A stretch of 64,000 nucleotides of DNA from Zingiber officinale (Eukaryota; Streptophyta; Magnoliopsida; Zingiberales; Zingiberaceae). Within the stretch, counting starts at the first letter, position 1. Every line of letters starts with the position of its first letter. Positions 12,223 to 24,597 of the stretch are shown in pieces. The stretch lies in assembly GCF_018446385.1 (NCBI RefSeq), contig NC_055998.1:22561173-22625172 (forward strand), written 5' to 3'. Both the position numbers and the translations under genes were made by a program. The notes beneath the pieces were generated by a model. The model made no database searches and had not been told where the DNA came from. It worked only from the letters and a program-made list of their open reading frames with translations.

Positions 12223-13089
12223 GTAACTGGTGGAAAATTTCTGTGGGGCCGAGTCAATTACCCCTAAGATTAATCGGTTTAAATTAGATACATGATACCA
12301 ACTACAAAAATAAAAAAAAAATCATTTCTAACTTATATATATTGAAAAATTATCATAAAAAATATGTAAAAAAAGTGTTTGAAAATGATAATAAATCATT
12401 CGATAAGGTGCTGCATAAATAATATGTATTTAAGACTTTTCCTCATGTTTTGAGAGATTGGTAAAATTAAAAAATTTTAAATAAAAAAGTTTGAATTCTG
12501 GTAGAGATGTAGAGAGAGATTTAAGGTTGGTAATTTAAGACCATTAGTGAAAATATAAACATATTTTTCTCTCTTAAAATAGAGCTCATAATTAATGATA
12601 CAGATATACTTTTTAATAAAAATATAAATTTTTAATAAAATTATTAGTATATTATTATTTTGAAAATAAATTTAATAGGTTAAAAAATATACAAATGACT
12701 ATAATTAAATTAAAAATCTAAGTTAATTAAATATTAAATGGAAATTAAAATTTTGATATAATTAAAATCATAAATTAATTAATATATTAATTATAAATAA
12801 ATTAAATTAAAGATCGTAATAATTAAAATATTAAATAAAAATTATATAGTAATATTAAATAAAATAATAATAAATAAAGATATATAATTTGTAATACACG
12901 ATCTATAAAATAATTATAGATAGATTTATTTTATCGTAAAGAATAGTACATTTTTAGGGCATGAATACATACATTAATGACTATAAAAAATATATAGAAT
13001 ATGCTCTTAGGTAGAGCACTGACCACTTGTTCGCTTTTTGTTTGATTAAAAAACGTGGCCATTTGCCTTGGACGAGATTATCTTATCAG
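12223..13089. other. AT-rich intergenic DNA, no gene seen
   Basis: About 870 bp of AT-rich sequence with many short TA and AAT runs. No coding potential, terminal repeat or known family is recognised. It probably is decayed intergenic or transposon DNA. Confidence 0.5.
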
Positions 13090-13204
13090 TAAATTACGGA
13101 TTTATATAGATTAATTTATTATGATAGATCATTTCTATTAAATAGGTGAGGTCTATCATAATCTACCAATCTATATAGTAGATCACATTCTGATTTGTAA
13201 TTTA
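13090..13204. repeat. Short foldback/MITE-like inverted repeat
   Basis: Outer ends TAAATTAC and GTAATTTA frame an inner hairpin at 13,103-13,177. The inner arms pair over about 28 bases (TATATAGATT...TTATGATAGA against TCTATCATAA...AATCTATATA). There is no ORF. It could be a small MITE or a decayed foldback element; no target duplication is evident. Confidence 0.5.
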
Positions 13205-13237
13205 TGGACCAGAAGATCCGTACTTCTATTTATCTAT

Positions 13238-14115
13238 TGATCCGGTGGTAAAGACGGGGGACCCTCGTTGACGGGAGGTCAACGACACGTGGAGGTCAAT
13301 TGTCAAGAAGGTCAACCCCAAGGTCGTGCCGAGCGGATAGAGGTCGTGCCGAGCAGAGTGGTAAGCCGACCGAGCATCCGGCCGACCGGACATCCGGCCA
13401 AGGGTCTCCCGGACCGGACGAAAGATAGCCCGACCAGGGGTCGGGTTTCCGATGCTCAAGGAGAAAGAGCCTATGGGCCGGGCGGACAGGACGCTTGGCC
13501 GGGACACAGGGCAATATGGTGCAATTCCATCCGAGCACATGAGCAGGGCTTCCCCGCCCGGGTCGAGGTATGCGCATTCTCGGAGGCCATGAGCGTTGAG
13601 CGGCTGGTCCGCTCGGCTCGGGAACAGGTAAGAGCGCGAGGAGATAAAAGGGACAGCTGGTAACTTTATCCTTGAGATGCCTGCCGCCGAAAAACAGAAT
13701 GGTCGGCGACCGGAGCGGACAGAGTATCGTACGGTGGAAGCTTCCACCGTCACAACCGGGATATGCTCGGACGATTACGGAATGGTGTCAGGCATGTTTT
13801 TCTGACACAACCCTACTGAGGTATGTTTGGGGAAGCGTGCACACATCGAGAAGCATGCCCACACCTCCCCAGGGTTCTATATAAGGACCCCCAGACTTCG
13901 ACGGAGGTATGCGATTCTCATCACTGTAGCCACAGTAGCGTTACTTCGTTTCTCTTCTTCTTCACTGCCTGACTTGAGCGTCGGAGGGTCGTCGCCGGGA
14001 AACCCCTCCCGGCTCGGCTTCTTTGCAGGTTCATCGGAGGTCTACACCATCATTAGAGGACAACGGAGAGCGCCATGTCCCCAGCGTCCATCGACTCTAC
14101 GCTCGGACAGGATCA
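13238..14115 (+). repeat. Gypsy 5' LTR
   Basis: An 878-bp LTR, TGATCCGG...GGATCA, with a TATA box (TATATAA at 13,878-13,884) about 240 bp before its end. The right partner is at 27,488-28,366. Confidence 0.92.
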
Positions 14116-14160
14116 AATTGGCGCCGTCTGTGGGAAGACTCCTGAATCCGAGCAGAGACG

Positions 14161-15729
14161 ATGGAAGAAGTTGGACGCCAACTCATGGTGACACTCTCTC
14201 CCGAAGAACTAGACGCGCTCATCCAAGCGCGGGCAGCCAAGATAGTTGAGCAACAGCAAAAGGCTCAAGCCGATCGGATAGCGCAACAGGCAACGTCGGC
14301 ATCAGGCGGTCGGGCGGCACCAGACGACCGGCCGGAGCAGCTCTCAATATGGGGCCAGAACAAAGGGTCGATCGGCACTCAGGTGGAAGCCCCGCCCGCC
14401 CCGATACCGTTCCATCGGGTTTTACTCCAAATGCCCTCGGAAGTCGCGCAAGGCAACCTCGACCGGGGCTCTTCGTCAGATGAGGCGCCCCTCTGCGATG
14501 CAAAGAAGGGCAAGGCGCCACGGACGAACGCGTCCCCCGAGCGGGTCAATAGACAATTCTCCGAGGTCATTCTGCGCGGCCCACTACCAAGACATTACGC
14601 GCCCCCGGTGATCGGGGAATACAATGGGACCACCGACTCGGACGACCATCTGGGTAAGTTCGACAACACAGCCACTTTGCATCAATATACAGATGGTGTG
14701 AAGTGCTGGGTGTTCCTCACCACCCTTTCTGGATCGACACAACGATGGTTCCGGAGGTTACCGGACGGATCCATCACAAGCTTCAAAGAGTTCCGCACGG
14801 TCTTCCTCCATCACTTTGCGAGCAGCAGGCGCTACCAGAAGACCATCATCAGTCTGTTCGCCATCAAACAAGGCTCGAAGGAGTCACTCCGAGCCTACAT
14901 CCAGCGTTTCAACCAGGTGGCCATAGATATCCCGACGGTCACTTCAAAAACTATGATGAACGCGTTCACACAGGGGCTTGTGGACGGTGATTTCTTCCGT
15001 TCACTCGTCAGAAAGCTGCCTCGCAGCTACGACCACATGTTAAACAAGACCAACGATTACATCAATGTGGAAGAAGCTCAGATGGCGAGGAAAAAGGAAG
15101 CACCATCCGAGCCACCAGTTCATACCAAGCGGAAGTCGCCTTCCAATTATCAACCACCAAGGGGACCCCGCGCAGAAGCCGCCCGGCCTCATCAGCAAGC
15201 AAGGCCGCACGCCATTCAGTAAATAGCGATCGATCGGCCTAAGCCCAGGGGGAAGGTATGGACTCTCATGTTTTGTTCACTCCATCAGTCATCAACTTAC
15301 AACACCCGTGACTGTCGGAGCCTCCTCCCAATCGCTCATCCTACGCCAAGGAGTTATCACCGTCGATCGCCTTCGCCGAATCGACGACAGCAACACCAGA
15401 CCCCTGGTCGGCGTACAGAAAGGAGATCTCCCGAGCGACAACATAACCAGCAGCCCAAGGCTATTCCTCGGGCATCACATGAACGACCCCGGCCATCCGC
15501 TCGGGAGGAGGAGAATAGAGGCAATGCGTCGAGGGGTGAAATCAACATCATCGCCGGAAGGCCGACCGGAGGCGACTCCAACAGGGCACGAAAAGCGCAT
15601 GCAAGGCAGCTCACGATCCATGCAGTTGACTGCAGTCAGGAGCGGGCGAACGGGCCCGAGATCAACTTCGGGCCTAGGGACCTCGAAGGAGTCGAAGTCC
15701 CGCATGATGATGCCCTCATCATCCGAGTG
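14161..15729 (+). mobile_element. Gypsy gag region (part of the Tat element)
   Basis: The ORF at 14,161-15,222 (353 residues) holds the retrotransposon gag core. It has a segment with VFLTTLSGSTQRWFRRLP around residues 180-200, then FRTVFLHHFASSRRY and SLRAYIQRFNQ, the order usual for Retrotrans_gag domains. Its C-terminus is basic and proline-rich. A further frame from 15,268 to the copia insertion at 15,735 carries CSLHQSSTYNTRDC, resembling the Cys/His end of such gag proteins. This is a fossil coding region; its partner pol lies beyond the nested copia. Confidence 0.8.
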
Positions 15730-15734
15730 GTAAT

Positions 15735-16646
15735 TGTTGGAACCCCGAGATGTTTTGATGTGATCAAACAAGTTAAGCTAGGTCCTGCGTTGTTCAACCC
15801 TTGTGTCTAAGTGTGTAGGAGCTTAGGAACACAGGAAGTCGAGCGGAAGACGCGGCTAACGAGAAGGACGGCACGGGGAGAGAGCCGACGGGCTCGGTGC
15901 ATCCGAGGGACGAGGTGACCGCGGAAGAGTACACCGGCGGTCAGAAGAACGTGCGCGGCGTTCGAGGGATGAGAACCCGGGAAGGAAGGCTGCTCGAGGA
16001 GAAGGCCGGAACATGGGTTCGGGTGAGCCCTATTCCGGAAGGCCAAGATCACCCAAGCAAACGGAGCCGGAGCAAACAGACCCGGACCGAGATGAGCTGG
16101 ATTGAGACGAGCTGAACCGGAGTCGAAAAGTCAACCTATGTTGACCTTAGGGCTCCGGGCGCCCGGAACCGACCTGGGCGCCCGGAACCCTTCCGGGCGC
16201 CCGGAATCGACTTTTCAACAGGATCGAGTTTTGACTCGATCCGACCGTTGGGGGATAAAATTTATCCCCCCCAGGGTGCCCGAAACCCTTCCAGGCGCCC
16301 GGACCAAGACTATAAATATAGCCTTGGTCCAGAAGCAATTATCTATGAAGAACAACTACTTGTAATCCAGAGCTTTCATTTGTGTTATTTCTTTCTGTGC
16401 TTTCAACGCTGTAAGAGGCTACTCCGCCCAGAGGAGAATCAATTAATGCGCCTTCTTTGCCTTGGATTAGCAATCCTCTGATTGCAAACCAAGTAATTCC
16501 TCTGTGTCTACTTTTTGTTTTAATTAGTCTCTGCCTTTTTAATTACAAGTTCTTTTAAGTTAGTTGAATATCCGAGAAGGGTTTTTGGTTTTATTTTGTA
16601 GGGCAATTCACCCCTCCCCTCTTGCCAGCCTCCAAAGGGACCTACA
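15735..16646 (+). repeat. Nested copia 5' LTR
   Basis: TGTTGGAACC...GGGACCTACA, 912 bp. Its U3 holds a series of GGGCGCCC palindromes (16,154-16,205, with a further weaker copy near 16,295) just upstream of a TATA-like actataaatata at about 16,310-16,321. Confidence 0.92.
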
Positions 16647-16701
16647 AGTGGTATCAGAGCAAGGCGCTTCAGGAGGACTAACCGCCGATCGAAGCAACAA
16701 G

Positions 16702-17985
16702 ATGGCCGGACCAAGTATCGTCCCACCAAAATTCGAGGGGAACTTCGCAGACTGGAAGCGTCGTATGGAGGTATTCCTAAAAATAGATTTTGAAATTTGA
16801 TTTATTATGAAATATGATTTTGTAGCTCCAATAGATAAAGATGGAAAAGAAAAAGAAGAGAGCGATTGGACAAAGAAGGAGCAGAATGAGTCGGTAGCAA
16901 ACAGCCGTGCAGAACATCACCTGCTGAGCGTGTTACCGCCTCAAGAGGTCAACCGCATAGGAAACTACTTATCTGCTAAAGAACTTTGGGAGAAGTTCCT
17001 GGAACTCCACGAAGGCACGCCCGAAGCAAAGCTCGCGAGAAGGGACATCCTCCGCAACAAACTGATGAACATCCGTCTGGAGAAAGGTGAGAAAGTAGCC
17101 GGTCTACATGCAAAGGTAAAAGAACTAGTTACTGGTCTCGAAAATCTTGGTGAAACGGTAACAAACCGGGACACTATACGCTATGCACTCAATACGTTTC
17201 CAAGAACTCCGGAATGAACATCAATCGTCGATGCTTACTACATCTCAAAAGACTTGAAGGTAAGTACTTTAGAAGAGTTGTTTTCTACCCTTGAATTACA
17301 CGAAACTAGATGTGCAGAGATATCAAAGGACACAACCAAGACTATGGCGCTGAACGCAACCAATAAGGATGAACCCGAGTCAGACTCCGAAGACGATCAA
17401 GAAGTGTACATGGTAAGAAACTTTAAAAAGTTTTTTAGATGTAATAAATTTAAAATGCAGAATAAAAAGAATCAAAAAGGTAGAAGAAAGGTACGGTGCT
17501 ACCAGTGTCAGAAGGAGGGACACCTAAGGGAAGACTGCTCAGAACTCAAGAAGGTCAAAATGAAGACACCCAAGAAACACAACCTAAAAGCAACTTGGGA
17601 CGACACTTCTTCATCCGAATCAGAAGCTCAAGAATATGCTGGGATAGCGCTGATGGCAAGTTACGAAGGGCAAAGCTCATCAGAACCTAGCATCGATGAA
17701 GGGGGAGCGACCTCAGTTGAAGGCAGCGAAGCAGGGGGAGATTCAGGGTTCAAGTACGATATGGTAAGTGAGGTAGGCCTTTTACCCCCTGATCAACTTT
17801 ATTCTGGGATTAAGGCAATGACTAAATCCATGTATAAATTAGAAAATGAAAATATCAAATTAAAAGATGAAAATTTTGAAACAAAAAGAATTTTAGCAAA
17901 ATCATGTCTTATAGAGGATTTTGATAAATTGAAAATTGAAAATGAAAAACTAAAAGAAGAAATAGAAAGATTGAAAAAAATATAA
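16702..17985 (+). mobile_element. Copia gag region of the nested element
   Basis: Segments at 16,702-16,800, 16,807-17,217 and 17,254-17,985 encode copia gag features in order. First is the N-terminal FEGNFADWKRRMEVFL, then a UBN2-type helical part (SAKELWEKFLELHEGT, EKVAGLHAKVKELVTGL). A CCHC zinc knuckle (CYQCQKEGHLREDC, about 17,499-17,540) follows, then an acidic Ser/Glu stretch, and finally a long Lys/Glu coiled coil (17,800-17,980). This is the only coding content of the element. It is a fossil with a few breaks. Confidence 0.85.
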
Positions 17986-17999
17986 AAGTTCAAATATTT

Positions 18000-18809
18000 C
18001 TACTTTTAGAAATTATGGAGGTTTAAATTGGTATTATAGATTTCATCAAAGTCAAATTAGAAATATATCAAAAATCTATGTACCTAGGAAATACTTGGTT
18101 AACCCTGTAGGTAGGGACCTCTACTGGGTTCCAAAAACCTATTTAATTTAAATTTAGACTTAGCATTTTCAGCAAGGAAATTAAACGACTAATTTCATTA
18201 TGAGGCTTTGGCTAAGGAAGTGGTTGTTGCTCCAATAACCAAGAAGGCCTAATGCCTCGCCACGACCTGGAAGCCAAATATCGAAATGAAAAGTTTAATT
18301 GACTAACTGAAAAAGCATTAATTTAATTTACCTAATGCTTTAAAAGAGTTATTCAATTTGTGTTAGAAAATATTTAAAATTAATTTATAATTAAAAATAA
18401 TAATAATAATTTTTTTTGGAAAATAATTTTTTTTTAATTGACTTAGAAAATTTCTGAAAATTATTGACTTAGATATTTTTTAACTTAGAAATTTTTCTAT
18501 GAATATTGTCTTATACATTTTTCCTTTGAAAATTGCCTTAGAAATCTTTTATGAAGAATAACTTAAAAATTTTTCTGAATATTGACTTAGAATTTTTTTT
18601 AAAATTCACTTAAAATTTTGTTTACCTTAGACTTGTTTAAAGAACCCCTATTTTTAATGTGATCAAAGGGGGAGAAGAATGTTAAGTCTAGGGGGAGGTA
18701 TATAAATTTTTTTTGAAATATCTTTGGACTTAATTGCAAATAAATTGTTTTTATTGCATCTGTTTTTCCCTAGCTTAACTTGGGTTGCTCACATCAAAAA
18801 GGGGGAGAT
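18000..18809 (+). other. Spacer of the nested copia, AT-rich, to polypurine tract
   Basis: About 800 bp between gag and the 3' LTR. The first 150 bp still look gag/pol-like (NPVGRDLYWVPK frame near 18,100). The rest is T-rich with loosely repeated ttagaaatttttctgaaaattgac units at about 18,420-18,600. It ends in aaaaagggggaga, the likely polypurine tract. No pol is present. Confidence 0.7.
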
Positions 18810-19721
18810 TGTTGGAACCCCGAGGTGTTTTGATGTGATCAAACAAGTTAAGCTAGGTCCTGCATTGTTCAACCCTTGTGTCTAAGTGTGCAGGAGCTTA
18901 GGAACACAGGAAGTCGAGCGGAAGACGCGGCTAACGAGAAGGACGGCACGGGGAGAGAGCCGACGGGCTCGGTGCGTCCGAGGGACGAGGTGACCGCGGA
19001 AGAGTACACCGGCGGACGAGAAGAACGTGCGCGGCGTTCGAGGGACGAGAAACCGGGAAGGAAGGCTGCTCGAGGAGAAGGTCGGAACATGGGTTCGGGT
19101 GAGCTCTATTCCGGAAGGCCGAGATCACCCAAGCAAACGGAGCCGGAGCAAACAGACCCGGACCGAGATGAGCTGGATCGAGACGAGATGAACCGGAGTC
19201 GAAAAGTCAACCTATGTTGACCTTTGGGCTCCGGGCGCCCGGAACCGACCGGGGCGCCCGGAACCCTTCCGGGCGCCCGGAATCGACTTTTCAACAGGAT
19301 CGAGTTTTGACTCTATCCGACCGTTGGGGGATAAAATTTATCCCCCCCAAGGAGCCCGGAACCCTTCCAGGCACCCGGACCAAGACTATAAATATAGCCT
19401 TGGTCCAAAAGCAATTATCTATGAAGAACAACTACTTGTAATCCAGAGCTTTCATTTATGTTATTTCTTTCTGTGCTTTCAACGCTGTAAGAGGCTACTC
19501 CGCCCAGAGGAGAATCAATTTGTGCGCCTTCTTTGCCTTGGATTAGCAATCCTCTAATTGCAAACCAAGTAATTCCTCTGTGTCTACTTTCTGTTTTAAT
19601 TAGTCTCTGCTTTTTAATTACAAGTTCTTTTAAGTTAGTTGAATATCCGAGAAGGGTTTTTGGTTTTATTTTATAGGGCAATTCACCCCTCCCCTCTTGC
19701 CGGCCTCCAAAGGGACCTACA
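18810..19721 (+). repeat. Nested copia 3' LTR
   Basis: 912 bp, the partner of 15,735-16,646, followed at once by the GTAAT duplication. Confidence 0.92.
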
Positions 19722-19726
19722 GTAAT

Positions 19727-22700
19727 AGCTAACTACACTATTCACCACATCTTTATTGATACAGGCAGCTCGGTCAACATAATCTTCCGGAAGGCATTCG
19801 ACCAATTGCAAATCGACCGAGCCGAGTTGCTGCTGATGACGACCCCCCTCTACGGGTTCACCGGTAATGAAGTTTTGCCGGTCGGACAGGTCCGGCTGGC
19901 TATCTCGCTGGGAGAGGAGCCGCTCAGAAGAACGCGGACTGCCAACTTCATTGTAGTCGACGCCCCCTCCGCGTACAATGTGATTTTGGGTCGACCGGCT
20001 CTCAATGAGTTCCGAGTGGTCGTCTCCACCTTCTGCCAGAAAATCAAGTTCCCAGTAGAAGACCAAGTTGGAGAAGTCCGAGGGGATCAATTGACAGCCC
20101 GACGATGCTACGTAGAGATGGTCCGAGCCGAGGCTAAGTCCGCTCGGAAAGTGCCACGAGTCGAGGTAAACGCTATAACCGAAAATCCACCTTCTCTAGT
20201 TTATGAAGAAAAGGAGGAGGTACATATCCACCCTACCCGATCGGAGGCCACGACTTTCATAGCGTCTGACCTGGAGGCAAGCCAGAAGGAGGAGCTGATC
20301 GGATGTCTCCAGCGAAACTGCGACGTCTTTGCTTGGTCAACTCATGAACTACCAGGGGTCTCGCCGAGCGTAGTGCAGCATGAACTCCATGTCCGACCGG
20401 ACGCTCGGCCGGTGAAGCAGAGGAAGAGGGACTTTAGTGCTTAATAGAACGTCATCATCCGAGCTGAAGTCAAGAAACTGCTGGAGGCCGACCACATACG
20501 GGAGGTGCAATTCCTGAGCTGGCTCGCCAATATGATGCTGGTCTCCAAGCCAGGCGACAAATGGAGAGTCTGCATCGACTTTCGGGACCTAAACAAGGCA
20601 TGCCCAAAGGATTTTTACCCTCTGCCCCGGATTGATCAGCTGGTAGACTCTACCTCTGGGTGCGAGCTGATATGCATGTTGGATGCATACCAGGGCTACC
20701 ACCAAGTGTCGCTCGCTCAGGAGAATCAAGACAAAGTGAGCTTCGTTACTGCGGACGGCACCTACTGCTACAACATGATGCCGTTCGGACTCAAGAACGT
20801 TGGGGCTACCTACCAACGACTGATGAACAAAGTATTCCGGGAGCAGATCGGGCGCAACCTGGAAGTCTACGTGGATGATATACTAATCAAGTCACTCCGA
20901 GCGGCCGATCTTTGTACAGACATAGAGGAAACCTTCCGAACACTGAGAAGGTATAGAGTCAAGCTGAACCCCCAAAAATGTCTGTTCGGAGCAAAAGGCG
21001 GGCACTTCTTGGGATATATCGTGATCAAGCGGGGCATAGAGGCGAACCCTAGCAAGGTGAAGGCACTGCAAGACATGCCGCCTCCCAGGAATATGAGGGA
21101 AGTGCAACGCCTCACCGGCCGGATAACGGCATTGTCAAGATTCATCTCTAAGATAGCCGACCGGAGCTTGCCATTTTTCAAGATCTTGCGCCGAGCAACC
21201 AAGTTCCAATGGGATCAGGAGTGCGACCGGGCGTTCGAAGAGCTAAAAGCCTATCTCAACTCACTACCTGTGCTGGCTAAACTAAATGTGGGTGAGCCGC
21301 TCCGTATATATCTGTCATCAACTGAGCATGCTGTCAGCTCGGCACTAGTGAAGGGAGGCGGAGAGGAGCAACCAGTGTATTTCCTGAGCCACATTTTAAA
21401 AAATGTTGAGTCCCACTACACTGGTCTCGAGAAGCTTGCTTTTGCGCTAATCCTGGTCGCACGGAGGTTTTGCCCTTATTTTTTGGCGTACACAATCATC
21501 GTTATGACGAACAGTCCGTTAGGGAGGGTGCTCCTAAATCCGGAAGCATCTGGGCGGCTCATTAAGTGGACGACGGAGCTCAGTAAATTCGACATCCAAT
21601 ATCAGCCCCGCTCGGCGATCAAGGCGTAGTCCTTTGTAGATTTTGTAACTGAGGTACAGAATCCCGAGCCCGAAGCTTTGTGGAAAGTATTCGTGGACGG
21701 ATCGTCCACTCGGCTCGGGAGTGGAATAGGTATTTTACTACTTTCCCCTCAAGAAGAGCGGATGCACCTATCCGTCTGTCTGGATTATCGAGCAACAAAT
21801 AACGAGGCAGAATATGAGGCCCTCATAGCCGGTCTACAGGCCGCGCAGCATGTGGGATCCCATCGGGTGATGTTGTACTCTGATTCCCAGTTGGCCGCTC
21901 AGCAACTCTCGGGGTCCTTCGAGATAAACAGCACAAGGCTCCGGCTCTACGTGGAGGCCTTTGAAAAGCTCAGAACTAACTTCACCGAGGTTGTCATACA
22001 GAAGATCCCCCGAGCCGAGAACCAATCAGCGGATGAATTAGCCAAGCTCGCTAGCTCAATATCGCCAATCGTCATCCAACAACCAATTGAGCAGGTGTCT
22101 TTGGTGGCGCACATCGACCGGATGAAGGGCCTCACATTCCCGAGCGATTGGAGAACAGCCATAATAGAATTTTTGCATTTGGAGACCACGCCGTCCGATC
22201 GAGAGGAAGCCCAGCTACTGAGAAGGAGAGCCGGCCGGTTCACACTCATTGGGGACCAACTTTACAAAAAGGCGTTCTCCCGTCTACTGCTGAAATGTGT
22301 CCACTCGGAAGACGCAGAATATATTCTCCAGGAAGTACATCAAGGATCCTGCAGAGGTCATCCGGGCGGGCGATTGTTGGCTAGGAAGATCCTGCTGGCC
22401 GGATACTTTTGGCCAACTCTACAGGAAGACGCCGCTCGGATCGTCGCTACCTGCCTTTCCTGTCAGAAGCTCCACAGCTTCTCCCATAGGCCAATGGAGA
22501 AGATGAAGGCGTCTACTGTGTCCTGCCCGTTCGACCAGTGGGGTATGGATATAGTGGGGCATTTCCCTATGGCGACCGGGTAATGGAAGTTTTTATTAGT
22601 GGCGGTCGACTATTTCTCCAAGTGGGTCGAAGTCGAACCACTGGCCAAAATAACCGAGCAGATGACCAAAAAGTTCATCTGACAGCATATAATTTGTCGG

Positions 22701-23374
22701 TTCGGCATTCCTCGTCGGCTCATTTCGGATAACGGGCGGTAATTCGTTGGTTAGGAGCTCGGAGAATGGTGCAAAGGGTACGGCATCGAACAACACTTCA
22801 CTTCCGTGGCGTATCCTCAGAGCAATGGTCAAGCCGAAGTATCCAATCGGGAGATCCTGCGAATACTTCGGGTTCGGCTCGATCACATCAGAGGAAGCTG
22901 GGTGGGCGAGCTGCTCGGCGTGTTATGGGCCATTCGCACAACCCCAAAAGAGGGAACGGAGGTAACACCGTTCCACTTGGTATATGAGGGCGAAGCGGTC
23001 GTCCCAGTCGAGATTGGAGTTGAGTCCGATCGAATCCAGAACTACGTGGGGACAACGTTGAGCGGAGACAGCTGGAGTTGGACCTAGTTGACGAAGCACG
23101 AGCGAAAGCAGCCGTCCGGCTGATGGCGTACCGGCAAAGAATGAAGCAGAATTACAACAGGCGTGTAATTCCCAGAGCATTCCAGGTCGGCGACCTAGTA
23201 TGGAAGAAGGTGAAGTCGGTCGACGATGTGAGTAAGATGGCAGCTCCTTGGGCGGAGCCCTTCAAAGTCATCGAGAAGCTCTGATCGGGTGCATACTATC
23301 TGGAAGATGAGGATGGACGGCGGCTAGAACGACCGTGGAGCGCAAACCATCTCCAGCCGTACCAATCGGGGTAA
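19727..23374 (+). mobile_element. Gypsy pol region (protease, RT, RNase H, second RNase H, integrase)
   Basis: In order: aspartic protease with IDTGSS near 19,757; reverse transcriptase from about 20,440 with LVSKPGDKWRVCIDFRDLN and the YVDD active site near 20,870; a gypsy RNase H to about 21,620; and a second RNase H from 21,678 (VFVDGSS, ATNNEAEYEALIAGL). Then comes integrase with an HHCC zinc finger (about 22,335-22,475, ending CLSCQK), the catalytic core to about 22,950, and a C-terminal part to about 23,374. The second RNase H is the Tat-lineage mark. This is a fossil with several breaks. Confidence 0.88.
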
Positions 23375-23488
23375 AAGGTGCGCCAATGTAATGTATTTCA
23401 TGTATGCTTCGTTCGTTTGTATCCTTCGGCTGCAGGAGTAAAAATTAAAAAAGACAAAGATATGAGCATTTGTTGCCGAATGGCAAGA

Positions 23489-24200
23489 CTCCTTGAAGAC
23501 CGTCGAGCGGCGACGTTAAACTCTAGAGTCGAACCGGCGACTATAAACCCCCCGCCTTGAAGATCGTCGAGCGGCGATGTTAAACTCTAGAGTCGAATCG
23601 GCGACTATAAACCCCCCGGCTTGAAGACCGTCGAGCGGCGACGTTAAACTCTAGAGTCGAACCAGCGACTAAAAACCCCCCAGTCGGAACACCGTCGAGC
23701 GGCGACGTTAAACTCTAGAGTTGAACCGGCGACTATAAACCCCGCGGTCGGAAGACCGTCGAGCGGCGACGTTAAACTCTAGAGTCGAACCGATGACTAT
23801 AAACCCCCCGGTCGGAAGACCGTCGAGCGGCGACGTTAAACTCTAGAGTCGAACCGGCGACTATAAACCCCCTGGTCGGAAGACCGTCGAGCGGCGACGT
23901 TAAGCTCTAAAGTCGAACCGGCGACTATAAACCCCGCGGTCGGAAGACCGTCGAGCGGCAACGTTAAACTCTAGAGTCGAACCGGCGACTATAAACCCCC
24001 CAGTCGAAAGACCATCGAGTGGCGACGTTAAACTCTAAAGTCGAACCGGCGACTATAAACCCTCCGGTCGGAAGACCGTCGAGCGGCGACGTTAAACTCT
24101 AGAGTCGAACCGGCGACTATAAACCCCCCGGTTCGAAGACCATCGAGCGGAGACGTTAAACTCTAGAGTCGAACCGGCGACTATAAACCCCCCGGATGGG
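23489..24200 (+). repeat. 64-bp tandem array, about 11 copies, inside the gypsy
   Basis: The unit contains gaagaccgtcgagcggcgac and gttaaactctagagtcgaac, then cggcgactataaacccccc. Successive copies start near 23,498, 23,562 and 23,626 and continue with a 63-65 bp period to about 24,195. Copies differ by only a few bases. The array lies just after pol, the usual place for tandem repeats in Tat elements. No coding function is apparent. Confidence 0.92.
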
Positions 24201-24308
24201 ACAGCGTCGCACAGATAGACTGAGGCCCAGCATCTAGGGTCGATGATCAACAAGCCTTGATCCTAAGGACGGGGAGAAGACAATGGTGTGCGCTTACCAG
24301 CGCCGATC

Positions 24309-24515
24309 AACGAAAAACTAACGAAAGTTCCATGCAGAATGAAGGTCATTTGACCGAGCGGCGCAGATGAGAAAAACACTTCTAACGAAAAACTAACGGG
24401 AGTTCCATGTGGAATGAAGATCGTTTGACCGAGCAGCGCAGTTGAGAAAAACATCTAACGAAAAACTAACAGAAGTTCCGTGCGGAATGAAGGTCGAGCG
24501 GTGCAGTTACAAGAA
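24309..24515 (+). repeat. Second short tandem repeat (about 73 bp, three copies)
   Basis: Three copies of aacgaaaaactaac(g/a) + gttcc(a/g)tg + gaatgaaggtc start at 24,309, 24,384 and 24,456. The last copy is shortened. It lies between the 64-bp array and the antisense ORF block, within the gypsy. Confidence 0.75.
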
Positions 24516-24597
24516 ACACTTCACAGAAGGCTAATAGAGCAAAAATTGGTATTCCAAAATTATAAGTTCGCTGATCGGAAGGATTACAAAAAACACT

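Larger units (their letters stand above)
15735..19721 (+). mobile_element. Gag-only Ty1/copia (SIRE-like) element nested in the gypsy
   Basis: A 3,987-bp element with 912-bp LTRs (15,735-16,646 and 18,810-19,721) and an exact 5-bp duplication GTAAT (15,730-15,734 and 19,722-19,726). The primer site TGGTATCAGAGC begins three bases after the 5' LTR, and a polypurine tract (aaaaagggggaga) precedes the 3' LTR. Between them are only a gag region and an AT-rich spacer, with no protease, integrase or polymerase. It is thus non-autonomous and must have relied on enzymes from a related element. The LTRs differ at about 30 sites by eye (about 3%), or some 1-1.5 million years. It sits between the gypsy gag and the protease active site. 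Gag appears broken in a few places. Confidence 0.92.

Noticed and set aside
13226-13884. ORFs over the gypsy LTRs (also 27,314-28,045)
   Set aside because: Present on both strands of the LTRs only because the sequence is GC-rich; LTRs of this family are non-coding.
23489-24200. Regular repeat array resembling a CRISPR
   Set aside because: The whole 64-bp unit is repeated with no unique spacers, it lies inside a plant retrotransposon, and no cas genes exist here.
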